Assembly (NCBI GenBank): GCA_037974665.1
Contig: CM075783.1
Location: 45,717,318-45,781,317 of the forward strand
Reading direction: 5' to 3'
DNA length: 64,000 nt
Source: Ehretia macrophylla
Lineage: Eukaryota > Streptophyta > Magnoliopsida > Boraginales > Ehretiaceae
The first letter of the stretch is position 1; every line of letters starts with the position of its first letter. Below are positions 1 through 11,147 of the stretch, piece after piece. Both the position numbers and the translations under genes were made by a program. Below the pieces are notes generated by a model. That model was given only the letters and a program-made list of their open reading frames with translations, had not been told where the DNA came from and ran no database searches.

Positions 1-1556
1 TTTTTTTTTTGTGTTGTAAAGGGCTTTTTTGTCAATTAACCCATGTATTTTATTGAAAAAAATTTTGAAAACCAGCCAAAATTGCATGAGAGGCGCGTGT
101 ACCTCACATGCCGTTAAAACTAACGGATTTATTGATGGAGGGGGTTATTGTGCACTTTAAGTAAACCATAGAGGGCTATGACGCTATTTACCTTTTTAAA
201 AAAAAAAAAAAAATACATAAAATTTTTAAGTTATTCTAGATGAGCGAGGCTACAACTCCCACTGTCCCCCATTTGGATCCGCCCTTGAGCAGTGGAATTA
301 AGCTCTAACGATCGAAATCTGTTTTGCCTATTGTTAGCCAAAATGTAGAAACTGAATAGAACCTTTACCAGATGAAGCACCTGTGCTTGACAATGTTGTG
401 ATAGTTTTTTTTATAGACTTGGAAAATATAATTTTTCTTGTCTTGTTTCCAAATTTTTGCATCCTCATGTTCTTCCATAGTTGGAAAATAAGTGTTGGTG
501 ACTATAATTTGAATTATCATCGCATCAGCAACTTTTGCAGTCTACTGCTTTCCTTGTAATCCTTAGCTCGTTATTGACAAATTCGATCGGGTGTTCATAA
601 TCTGAATTTGTCCTAACCTTTATGATGCTAAACTCTAAGCTATCAAGAATAAATTTTTGAATCAACCAAAAGCTAGTCTATTAGATAAGGTTTCCAGATA
701 TAAGCTACTCAAGAAATTGAAGATACAATATTTGAAATCCCATTGTCACGGAGCTATTGTGGAATACTAGGAAATCAATACTTTTTCAATTGTATTTTCA
801 TATAAATTACTAGATTGCTTATTAAACCTTTTCCTTTTTCTTTTGTATAATAGAAGTCGAAACAGTAGTTTGAACTTAAAATTTCTTATTATAATCGGTT
901 GTTATCCGAACATTCCACCCAACGCTTATCATCTGTATATAGGCTGTTGTATGCTTCCAGTAAATAATATCATCTTCAACAGTTGTGCAAAAGTAAATTA
1001 AATGAAACAAGTCTGAACTGAAATGTGTATTCAAGATAACATACGACACAACGCAATTTTTTTCCACAGCTTATATGCACTTACTGTTGAGATAGACATA
1101 TGCATAGCAAGGGTCATTTAATTGCTCAATACTGGGAAAAGCACGAAGAAAAAGTTGTATATTAATTAATTTGTCGTTTGTGTAAGTTTGGATCATGACG
1201 TGCCTCTAAGGCCAAACCCCAAGCAGTTTTGTCTCTCTAATTCGTTGAATTCTGCAAGACATATAGATCACCGGTTAAACACCCCCGCCCTCCTCCTTTT
1301 TCCAAGCTTGGGACCGGCTGTGTTTTACACGGGCAAAATTACAAGGGTCACTTAAAACAACAAAGAGGAAACAACATCTCCTACAATGATAAAACCACCT
1401 TGAATCCTCAGTGGTTGAAAACCCAAAAACATATTCAAGCTTAATGAAGACCAACAATCTACAAATATTCCATATTCACTGTGATAGATAATAGAGTACC
1501 GTGCAAGCTTAATGAAGAACTGATAATCTAGTAGCTTGGTTGACATCAAGCACTGT
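1..1556. other. AT-rich intergenic DNA, no gene recognised
   Basis: I find no convincing coding exon here. The first ~200 bases contain a small palindrome around a CCGTTAAAACTAACGG core at about 112-127 and end in a poly-A run near 197-213, which looks like the edge of an unidentified dispersed repeat. The short minus-strand open frames at 876-1067 and 1275-1702 have no recognisable domain and simple composition. Confidence 0.5.
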
Positions 1557-2280
1557 AAACAAAAGGACGCACAAGGGTCAGCATTGACACTACATGATAA
1601 CAAATAGTAACTATCAAACCAAAAACTTTCGGTTATTACTGCACATCCTTGTATCCTTAGAGAAAATACACCGAGAATCCAACGAACAAGAACCAAATTC
1701 AATACAGAAAGAGAGAATCAAAATAGAAAAGTAGTGGACCAAACCAAACCGAACCAGAGCACGACCAACAAAGTTTACAAGAGTGCCGAATTAAAGCATA
1801 ATCCACAAATTTTAGAAGACCAAATGGGGATGAAGCAAGCACCAAAAATTTCTACAGGTCAAACAATTCTCTTAAAAAAATAACTCGCAACATAGACCAA
1901 CTCCAATATCACAAACGTAAAATCAAGACACATAAATATTTACCAATCAACATTAACGTTGTATTGCAATCTTTATATACTTCACTGTCTAGCAAAACTT
2001 AGATAAGGAAAAGACCCTTTCGTTTGCAAACTGCATGCAAGCCCTCAAGCAAAAAAATATGACAATCACAATCGCGGAAAAAAAAAAAAAGAGATCATTA
2101 ACCACGTAATCGATAAGGCTCACAGCTACAAACTCTTACAAATAGAGACAAACGTGAAAAACAAGATAAACAAATTTCAGAAACTTTGTACCAAAAAATA
2201 AAATGTACATAAAGACATAATAGACAAGAGAAGACCTCACATAAAGAGATCCTGAACAAAAAACAGGCTATTTCATAAAA

Positions 2281-3532
2281 ACCAAACACTCATCTCCCAT
2301 TTAAACACATACAGAGACATATTAATACACATACTGCTACACATCCAAACCAAACAATTATCTCCAATCTAAACACACACCCAATACACATACAAAAGAA
2401 ATTTAAAGCTTATGTGTCATCCAACACAAATACACTGATACACGCTGATGCACATACAAACCAAATACTTTTTTCCTAATTGAACGCATACACACAAACG
2501 AAACCATAAACTTGTCTCACATCTGAACACGCACAAAATCAAATACATACCAATACATATAAACCAAACACTTATCTCCCATTTAAACACTCACTAATAC
2601 ACATACAAAAGAAACTTAAAACTAATCTATCATCTCAAAAACAAATACACAGATACACATACAAACAAAATCAACTTGACTCCCATCTGAAAATACACAT
2701 ACTCACTGATACATATACAAAAGAAACAAATAACCTATCTCCCATCAATAAACAGACACAATGATACACATACAAAAGAAATCATGAACTTGTCTCCTAT
2801 CTTGTCACACACACACAAACACATATACAAAACCAAACACTTATCTCCTATCTAAACATACACAGAGACACACATCGATACACTTATCTCCTATCTAAAC
2901 ACACTGATAAAGAAACAAAAGTTTAATCAACCATCTGAATACATAAACACGCACTCATGGATAAAGAAACCAAAACGTAGGTCCATTTGAACACACACAC
3001 AAACTGAGATAGAAACTAAAAACTTAACTCCCATCTAAACCATACAAACACCAAATCGATATATAAATAAAAGACTTATCCTAGCAGAACATACATAGAC
3101 ACAATGATACATACGAAAAGAAACTTAAAGTTTATCTACCATCTGAAAACACATACACAAAGTGATACACATACAAACCAAACCAATCATTTCCCACTAT
3201 GCGGGGTCGGACATACACATACAAAAGAAACAAAAGTTTATAACGCACCTGAATACAGACACATCGACAAATAAATCAAAAAACTAATCTTCCATATGAA
3301 ACACAAACACTGATACACATAAAAAGAAACACAGAGACTTATCTCCATTCGAGAAACACATATAAAGAGAAAAAAAAGAAAAAACTCACCTCCCATCTAA
3401 ACAAATGCATACACACTCTTATAAACAAGCCAAAAACTTATATCCGATTTTGATAACATACACACACTTTGATGCACATATAAAAGAAACTAAAAGCTAA
3501 TCTCCTCTCTGAACACACATACACATACTTAT
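2281..3532. repeat. Degenerate CACACA/AAAGAAAC minisatellite, copy 1
   Basis: A word of roughly 45-60 bases recurs about two dozen times with heavy divergence. It has an ACACACTGATACACATAC part, an AAAGAAACTAAAAACTTATC part and a CTCCCATCTGAACA part. Period and composition drift along the block. The minus-strand open frames in it are composition artefacts. Confidence 0.7.
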
Positions 3533-3856
3533 TGATGAAATAATTTAAGTTTTGGTATAATTATATGATTGGAACATTAATTTAGGTTTTGGATTAAATT
3601 AATGCAATTACAGGTTTCCTTATTAGATTAAGTTTCCTATTATTTGAGTTTATTATTCTTGTTCACCATGTTTTGTAGACTATAAATGGCCTTTTGTATT
3701 GTACTTTGTAAACATATTGAATAAGGAAACTTAATCTGTTTTGTAGACATATGTAATCGTTTTGATTATTCCTCTCGTTTAGAGCCACCGTTGGTGGTGG
3801 CTCATAGTATTCTCTTCCGCATATGTTTTCAATCTCTTTTTATTTTTTGTTTAACA
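3533..3856. mobile_element. Solo LTR, 324 bp, with 5-bp target-site duplication
   Basis: The segment starts TGATGAAATAATT and ends TTGTTTAACA (TG...CA), and is flanked by CTTAT on both sides (3528-3532 and 3857-3861). The matching place in the tandem sister copy reads straight through as ATACTTATCTCCCAT, a perfect empty site. A TATA-like ACTATAAATGG lies near 3680-3690. These are the marks of an LTR left by recombination between the two LTRs of a retroelement. The size suits a small Ty1/copia-like LTR, but the family is not determined. Confidence 0.85.
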
Positions 3857-3967
3857 CTTATCTCCCATCAGAACACACACATAGATACACTGATACACAG
3901 AGAAAAAGAAACTAAAAGCTTATCTCCTGCATAGACACTATACATAGAGAAAAAGAAACTAAAAACT

Positions 3968-5070
3968 TATGCACTTAGCTTTCTTACTTATTTTTAGTTC
4001 TCTTACTTATTTACCTACTTAATTTGCTTGCTTGCTTACTTAATTACTTATTTAGCGTGTTTATTTAATTAATTATTTCGCTTGCTTAAGTAGTGGATTT
4101 CCTACTTACCTTTTTTACTTGCTTAACTTAGTTTACTTATTTTCTTAGCTTGCTTGCTTATTTAGTTTTGCGCATTTACTTAATTACTTACTAGCTTGTT
4201 TGCTTGCTTACTTAGCTTAATTTAGTTTATGTACGTACTCACTTAGCTTAATTCGCCAGTTAGTTAGTTAGCTTGTTTCCTTACTTTTTATTTAGCTCAC
4301 TTAGTTTATTTAGTTAGTTAGCTTACTTATTTACTTAGTTATCTGTTTACTTACTTATTTACTTAGCTTAGTTACTTTAATTACTTGTTACATAGTTGTT
4401 CCCCCCTCTCCCATCCCCACCTGTCCCAACCCCTATGGACTCCAAAACCTAATCTTCCACATGCCATGTATATATGTATGCATGCATGCATACATATATA
4501 CATGGCATGCTATGTATATGTATTTATGTATCTATGTATGTATGCATGCTTGTGTATGTATGTATGCTATGCTATGTATGTGTACGTATTCCAATGGTGG
4601 GTTACCCTCATGGCATGTGGAAGATTAGGTTTCGGATCCCAAGGGGGTCGGGGCAAGTGGGGATGGGGGAAGGGGAATAACTATGTAACAAGTAATTAAG
4701 CTAAGTAAATAAGTATGCAAGCAAATAACTAAGTAAATAAATAAGCTAACTAACTAAATAACTAAGGGAGCTAAGTAAAAGTAAGGAAACGAGCTAACTA
4801 ACTTACTAACTGACGAATTAAGCTAAGCTAAGCTAAGTAAGTATGTACGTAAATTAAATTAAGCTAAGTAAGTAATTAAGTAAGTGAGCAAAACTAATTA
4901 AGCAATCAAGCTAAGAAAATAAGTAAAGTAAACTAAGCTAAGCTAAACAAGTAAAAAAGGTAAATAGTAAATCAAGTACTTAAGCAAGCTAAGTAATTAA
5001 TTAAATAAACATGCTAAATAAATAATTAAGAAAGTAAGCAAGTAAGAAAGCTAAGTGAATAAGTAAATAA
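3968..5070. repeat. Giant inverted repeat 1 (foldback-like) with TAAG-word arms
   Basis: The left arm (about 3968-4440) is a CTTACTTAGCTTGCTT-type array. It continues through a GTTACATAGTTGTTCCCC motif and a C-rich block to CCTAATCTTCCACATGCCAT. The right arm (about 4607-5070) is the reverse complement of this in the same order, ending in a TAAGTAAGCTAAG array. The loop (about 4466-4600) is an ATGT/GCAT microsatellite. Long inverted repeats made of short direct repeats around a small centre are the hallmark layout of Foldback-type DNA elements. I found no transposase and no certain target-site duplication. Confidence 0.8.
4466..4600. repeat. ATGT/ATGC microsatellite forming the loop of inverted repeat 1
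   Basis: This is a degenerate (TATG)n tract with TGCATGCATGCA palindromes. Overlapping plus-strand open frames rich in M, Y, C and V run through it and are not genes. Confidence 0.85.
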
Positions 5071-5930
5071 TCTAGTAAGCAAGCTAAGAAAATAAGACTA
5101 AGTAAGAGTAAGCTAAGTAAATAAGTTTAGTAAGTTTAAGTTAAACTGTGTTAAATAACTAAGCTAAGCTAAGTAAGTGAACTAATCTAACTATGATAAG
5201 TTAAATAAATGATAACAAAAGTAAACTAAGTAAACAAGCAAGTAAATAATTAACTAAGTAAACAAAATGACGCACAAGGGTCAGCATTGACACTACATGA
5301 TAACAAATAGTAACTATCAAACCAAAAACTTTCGGTTATTACTGCACAATGACCAAGTTCAATACAGAATTAGAAAATCAAAATAGAGAAGCAGTGGATC
5401 AAACCAAACCGAACCAGAGCATGAGCAACAAAGTTTAAAAGAGTGCCGAATTAGAGCATAATCCACAAATTTTAGAAGACCAAGTGGGGATGAAGCAGGT
5501 AACAAAATTTCTATAGGTCAAACAATTCTCTTAAAAGAATAACTGGCAACATAGACCAACTCCAATATCACAATCATAAAATCAAGACCCATAAATATTT
5601 ATCAATCAACATTAACATTATATTGCAATCTTTATATATTTCGCTGTCTAACAAAACCTAGATTAAAAAAAGACCCTTTCGTTTGCAAACTACATGCAAG
5701 CCCTCAAGTAAAAAAATATGACAATCACAATCGCACAATAAAGAGGTCATTAACCATGTAATTAATAAGGATCACAACTACAAACTCTTACAAATATAGA
5801 CAAACGTGAAAAACAAGATAAACAAATTTCAGAAACTTTGTACCAAAAATAATATGTACATAAAGACATAATAGACAAAAGAATACCTCACATAAAGAGA
5901 TCTTGAACAAACAACAGGCTATTACATACA

Positions 5931-7290
5931 AACCAAACACTTATCTCTCATTTAAACACACACAAAGACATATTAATACACACAATGCAACTCATCCAAA
6001 CCAAACAATTATCAATACACATACAAAAGAAACTTAAAACTTATCTGTCATCCAACTTGTAACATTGATACACATACAAAAGAAACCAACAACTTATCCC
6101 CCATTGGTAATTACATACACACACACGCTGATGCACATACAAACCAAACACTTTTTCCCCAATTGAACACACACAGAGACAAACATTGATACACATAAAC
6201 GAAACCATAAACTTGTCTCACATCTGAACATACACACAAACAAACACATAATAATACATATATAAACCAAATGCTTATCTCCCATTTAAACACACATTAA
6301 TACACATACAAAAGAAACTTAAAACTAATCTATCCTCTCAAAACAGATACACATACAAACGAAATTAACTTGACTCCCATCTGTAAATACACAGACACAC
6401 ACTAAAATGCATCCAAAACAAATAAATAACCTATCTCCCATCAATAAACAAACACACTGATACACATACAAAAGAAATCATGAACTTGTCTCCCATCTTG
6501 TCACACACACACAAACACATATTGATACAAATACAAAACCAAACACTTATCTCCTATCTGAACATACACAGAGACACACATTGATACATTTATCTCCTAT
6601 CTAAACACACTGATAAAGAAACTAAAGCTTAATCAACCATCTAAAAACATAAACACACACTCATGGATAAAGAAACCAAAACGTATATCCCATTTGAACA
6701 CACACACAAATAGAAACTAAAACCTTACCTAACATCTAAACCACACAAACACCAAATCAATATATAAATAAAAGACTTATCCTAGCAGAACATACATAGA
6801 CACAGTGATACATAAGAAAAGAAACTAAAAATTTATCTACTATCTGAAAACACATATACAAAGTGATACATATACAAACCAAAATCAAACCAAAGCAAGC
6901 ATTTCCCACTATGTGGGGTTGGACGATGATACACATATAAAGGAAACAAAAATTTGCATCGCATCTCAATATAGACACACTGACAAATAAATCAAAAAAC
7001 TAATCTTCCATACGAAACATATACACTGATAAACATAAAAAGAAACGCAAAGACTTATCTCCATTTGAGAAACACATATACTATACATACTAACAATGAA
7101 ACCAAGAACATATCTCTTATCTAAACACACTCACACAGAGTTGAAAAAACAAAAAATCTCACCTCCCATCTAAACAAATGCACACACACTCGTATAAATA
7201 AGCCAAAAATTTATATCCAATTTTGATAACATACACACTGATCACACATATACATACTTATCTCCCATCAGAACACACACATAGACACAC
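5931..7290. repeat. Degenerate CACACA/AAAGAAAC minisatellite, copy 2
   Basis: This is the same minisatellite as at 2281-3532, in the second copy of the tandem duplication. Individual repeat words can be matched one to one between the copies, so the array existed before the duplication. Short open frames on the minus strand, for example around 6094-6293 and 6757-6978, are by-products of the repeat. Confidence 0.7.
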
Positions 7291-7319
7291 TGATACACAG
7301 AGAAAAAGAAACTAAAAAC

Positions 7320-8660
7320 TTATTCAGTTAGCTTTCTTACTTATTTTTAGTTCTCTTACTTGTACCTACTTAATATGTTTGCTTGCTTACTTAATTACTT
7401 ATTTAGCATGCTTATTTAATTAATTACTTAGCTTGCTTAAGTACTTGATTTCCTTCTTACCTTTTTTACTTGCTTCGCATAGCTTAGTTTACTTTACTTA
7501 TTTTCTTAGCTTGCTTTTGCTTAATTAGATTTGCTTACTCACTTAGTTAGTTTTGCTATCTTACTTAATTACTTACTTAGCTTGTTTGCTTGCTTACTTA
7601 GCTTAATTTAGTTTGGTTGCGTACTTACTTAGCTTAGCTTAGTTCGTCATTTAGTTAGTTAGTTTGTTTCCCTACTTTTACTTAGCTCACTTAGTTATTT
7701 AGTTAGTTAGCTTACTTATTTACTTAGTTATTTGCTTACTTATTTATTTACTTAGCTTAGTTATTTTAATTACTTGTTACACAGTTGTTTTCCCTCCTCC
7801 ATCCCTACCTACCTCGACCCCCATAGGATCCGAAACCTAATTTTCCACATGCCATGTACATATGTATGCATGCATGTATATATGAATGCGTATGTATACA
7901 TGCTTGCATATGTATGTATGCATGCTTGCGTATGTATGTATGCTATGCTATGTATATGTATGTAAGTATGTATGTATACTATGTTATGTATATGTATGTA
8001 CGCATGTATGTATGTATGTTATGCATGTATGTATGTATGCAGGCTTGCATATGTATGTATGTTATGCTATGTATATATATGTGCGTATGTATGTATGTAT
8101 GCTACGTATATAGGTATGCATGCTTGTATATGTATGTATGCTATGCTATGTATGTGTATGTATATTCATACATGCATGTATATTTGGGGATTCAGGTATA
8201 GCCTAATAGTGGGTTACCCTCCTAGCATGTGAAAGATTATGTTTCGGATCCCAAGAGGGTCAGGGTAAGTGAGGATGGGGGAGGGGTGAACAACTATGTA
8301 ACAAGTTAAAAAAACTAAGCTAAGTGAGCAAATAACTAAGTAAATAAATAAGTTAACTAACTAAATAACTAAGTGAGCTAAGTAAAAAGTAAGAAAACAA
8401 CTAACTAACTAAATGACGAATTAAGCTAAGCTAAGCTCACTAAGTACGCAAGTAAACTAAATTACGCTAAGTAAGCAAGCAAACAAGCTTTAATTAAGTA
8501 AGAGAGCAAAACTAACCAAGTGAGTAAGCAAATCTAATTAAGCAAGCAAGCTAAGAAAATAAGTTAAGTAAACTAAGCTAAGCTAAGCAAGTAAAAAAGG
8601 TAAGTAGGACATCAAGTACTTAAGCAAGCTAAGAAAATAAGACTAAGTAAGTAAGAGTAA
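7320..8660. repeat. Giant inverted repeat 2 (foldback-like) with TAAG-word arms
   Basis: This is the counterpart of inverted repeat 1 in the second tandem copy. The left arm runs from about 7320 to 7856 (CTTA words, then ACACAGTTGTTTTCCCTCC, then CCTAATTTTCCACATGCCAT). The right arm runs from about 8220 to 8660 (the same in reverse complement). The ATGT loop is about 200 bases longer than in repeat 1. The arms still pair over most of their length, so the structure has survived since the duplication. Confidence 0.8.
7857..8185. repeat. ATGT microsatellite loop of inverted repeat 2
   Basis: This is a (TATG)n tract of about 330 bases interrupted by TATGCTATGC words. Three overlapping open frames arise from it, all made of M, Y, V, C and A repeats. 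They are not treated as genes. Confidence 0.85.
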
Positions 8661-9099
8661 GCTAAGTTATCAAGTAATCATTCTCTGGGCACATAGGATC
8701 AAACATAAAGCAATGAATAAGTAAATAATCAAGTAAGCAAGCTAAGAAAATAAGACTAAGTAAGTAAGAGTAAGCTAAGTAAATAAGTTTGGTAAGTTTA
8801 AGTTAAACTAGGTTAAATAACTAAACTAAGCTAAGCTAAGCTAACTATGATAAGTCTAACATAAGCAAGTACGCTAAACTAAGTTAAGTGAGTAAATTAC
8901 TCTAAGATAAGTAAGTTAAGCAAGCCAAGTTAAGTTAGTAAGCTAAGTAACCTTACCTACACTAAACTAAGTATGCTAAGTAAGTAAACTAACCTAAACT
9001 AAGTAACCAAAGATACGCTAAACTAATTGAACTAAGTATGTAAAGTATGTAAAGTATGCTATACTAATTAAGGAAGAAGAAAGTGAGCAAGTAATTAAG

Positions 9100-9625
9100 T
9101 AAGTTAACAAAACAAACAAGCAAAATACACAAACAAACATACAAACCAAACCAAACCAAAAAAGTAAGCAAACAATAAGCAAAACAAAACGAACAAAACA
9201 ACAACTAAACAAACAACAAACCATAAAACAAACAAACAAACAAACAAAACAAAACAACAACTAAACAAACAACAAAACTAGAGAATCAGGAATAGTCTAG
9301 AGACTCAAAACTAGTGTAGTGATGGGCTATTTTCCCAAATAGTTGGGACACCAGAATTATTTACCCTGGCAGTTGGGAAACCAACAAAACAACTAAAACA
9401 AACAAACAAACAAAATTGTTACAAACAACAAACAAACTAACAAACAAACAACAAACTAAAACAATAAACAACAAACTAACAAACAACAAACTATTTAACA
9501 AAGAAACAAACAAAACAACAACTAAACAAACAACAAAATTAGAGATTTAGGAATAGTCTAGTGGTGGACTACTTTCTATGGCAATTGAAAAACCAGGACT
9601 TAAATCTCATGGGACTGAGGGGTAA
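9100..9625. repeat. (AAAC)n-rich block with a 264-bp tandem duplication
   Basis: ACAAAACAAACAAAC-type simple sequence runs through the block. The phrase AACAACTAAACAAACAACAA followed by a ...GGAATAGTCTAG motif occurs at about 9250 and again at about 9514, giving a 264-base duplicated unit. The minus-strand open frame 9018-9260 is just this simple sequence. Confidence 0.7.
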
Positions 9626-10373
9626 GAAAAAAAAAGTTAAGCTAAGTATGCTAAGTACACTAAGTCATACTAAGTAAGGTATGCTAAGCTACGAAAATAA
9701 GTAAGTAAAGTAAGCTAAGTAGTAATCAGAGTAATATGTAAGTAAGCAAAGCTAAGTAAGTCAACTAAATAAACTAAGTTAAACTAAGCTAAGTTAAGTA
9801 AGTAAGTAAGTAAGCTAGCTAAGTAGGCTAAGTTAAACTAAATAAGCTAAAGTAAGCTAAGCTAAATAAAATAATCTAGACTAGGCTAAGTAACCTAGGT
9901 AGGCTAAGTTAAGCTAAGTTAATTAATATGCTCTAGGTTAAGTTAAGTAAGCCAAGCTAACGAAGTATGTAAAAGCTAAACTAAGCTAAGTAAGTAAGCT
10001 AAGCTAAGCAAGTTAAAAAAGTAAGCTAAGCTAAGTAAACTAACTAAGCAAAGGTATCCTAAGCTAAAGCAAGCTAAAGAAAGAATCTAAGATAAGATAA
10101 ACTAAAGTAAGCTAAGTAAGTAAGGAAGCAAGCTAAACAAATTGAGTACGCTAAGCGAAGTTAGTTTACTAAATAAGCTAAGCTATGCTAAGGTAAACTA
10201 AATAAGCTAAACTAAGTAAGCAAGAGAGCTAAGCTAAGTATATCAAAAAGAGTGATAAAGACTAGAAATAAGTGACACAACAAAAAAAATAAAAGAGAGT
10301 GAGGGTAGCAGGAGAAAACATTGAGAATAAGATAAAATTTGAGAATTCATACCCAGTAAAATGACATAATTAC

Positions 10374-10507
10374 CTTTCACTCCTGTATGCAACTATTCTG
10401 GATTTGACCATTGCCTTCTCATCATCCAATAAAAATTTCAAATGAACTTGCTTATTGTTTCCAATTAGACGAGTCATTTTTTTTCCTTCAAAGAGACTAA
10501 GTAGAAC
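10374..10507 (-). pseudogene. Exon-like island of unknown origin inside the array
   Basis: On the minus strand a short open stretch of ordinary composition runs from about 10507 to a possible splice donor (AG then GTAATTATG) at 10374/10373. From the ATG at 10477 it reads MTRLIGNNKQ and continues with VHLKFLLDDEKAMVKSRIVA. The mix of charged and hydrophobic residues looks like real protein, and the surrounding array does not. I do not recognise the family. It may be an exon fragment carried in by a transposon or by array expansion. No adjoining exons are recognised. Confidence 0.25.
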
Positions 10508-10564
10508 AACCTTAACATGTGCACATACCTTAACCAATCTTGAATCGCAACCATATCAGATGAA

Positions 10565-10632
10565 TCCTAAAACCCTAAACCTTACAACCTAAACTCTAAA
10601 TCCTACCCTAAACCTTTAAACTCTAAGCTAAA
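10565..10632. repeat. Degenerate telomere-like (CCCTAAA) tract
   Basis: About nine degenerate units such as CCTAAAACCCTAAACC, AACCTAAAC and CCTACCCTAAACC lie in a row. They resemble the Arabidopsis-type telomere repeat CCCTAAA. The tract is short and imperfect and sits between the exon-like island and the array. Confidence 0.5.
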
Positions 10633-11147
10633 TATGCTAAATAAGCTAAGTTAGTAAGTTAAGCCAAGTAAAAGAAAGTTAAGTATATGCTAAGCTAAGT
10701 AAGCAAATAAGCTAAACTAAGTAAGTAAGATAAGTAACCTAAGCTAAGTAAGTAAAACTAAGTAAGTAAGTAGCCTAAGCTAAGTAAGTAAACTAATTAA
10801 ACTAAGTAAGGAAATAAGCCAAATAACCAAGCTAAGTAAATAAATAGTAAGCAAAGAAAATAAGATTAAGCAAGTAACTAAGTAAACAAGCTAAATTTAT
10901 GTTAAGTAGTAAATAAGTAAGAATTAAGTAACTAAGTAAACAACATAAGTAAGTAACTTACTAATAAGTAAGTAAATACCTAAGTAAGTTAAGTAATAAG
11001 TAAGTAATTAAGTAACCTAAATTAAGTAAATGAAAAATTAACTAAGTAAGTAAACAAGCAAGCAAGAAAGAAATCAAGTAACTAAATAAGCAAGTAACTA
11101 AGTATGTTAATAAGTAAATAAGTAACTAAGTAAACTAAACTAAGTAT

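Larger units (their letters stand above)
1557..5260. repeat. Tandem segmental duplication, copy 1 (~3.7 kb)
   Basis: The segment beginning GACGCACAAGGGTCAGCATT near 1566 recurs at 5270, and the order of landmarks is kept across both copies. The landmarks are a single-copy region, a CACACA minisatellite, a CTTA-word array, a C-rich and ATGT-rich centre and a TAAG-word array. Spot alignment of about 120 bases (1741-1860 against 5401-5520) gives roughly 92% identity by eye, so the duplication is not recent. Copy 1 additionally carries a solo LTR at 3533-3856. The far boundary is approximate because both copies end inside low-complexity words. Confidence 0.85.
5261..8862. repeat. Tandem segmental duplication, copy 2
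   Basis: This is the sister of 1557-5260, in the same orientation and directly adjacent. It lacks the solo LTR, and its continuous sequence across about 7250-7270 is the empty site. It ends near a shared CTAACTATGATAAG motif at about 8850-8862, after which the array diverges from copy 1. Confidence 0.8.
8663..11147. repeat. TAAG-word degenerate array (A-rich strand on +)
   Basis: TAAGTAAGC, GCTAAGCTAAG and AACTAAGTAA words fill this stretch without a fixed period, interrupted by an AAAC-rich block and one unique island at about 10245-10600. No coding region is evident. The array is cut at 11147 by the retrotransposon and resumes at 26569. Confidence 0.85.

Noticed and set aside
1275-1702. 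Overlapping minus-strand open frames that might be a gene
   Set aside because: No recognisable domain or splice context. Part of the region belongs to the tandem duplication, where the frame is not kept in the second copy.
4385-8232. Long plus-strand open frames rich in M, Y, C and V in the ATGT tracts (4385-4699 and 7774-8232)
   Set aside because: They are translations of (TATG)n microsatellites at the loops of the palindromes, with several frames open at once and no domain.
10565-10632. True interstitial telomere or chromosome-end fusion
   Set aside because: The CCCTAAA units are few and degenerate, and nothing nearby resembles subtelomeric sequence.
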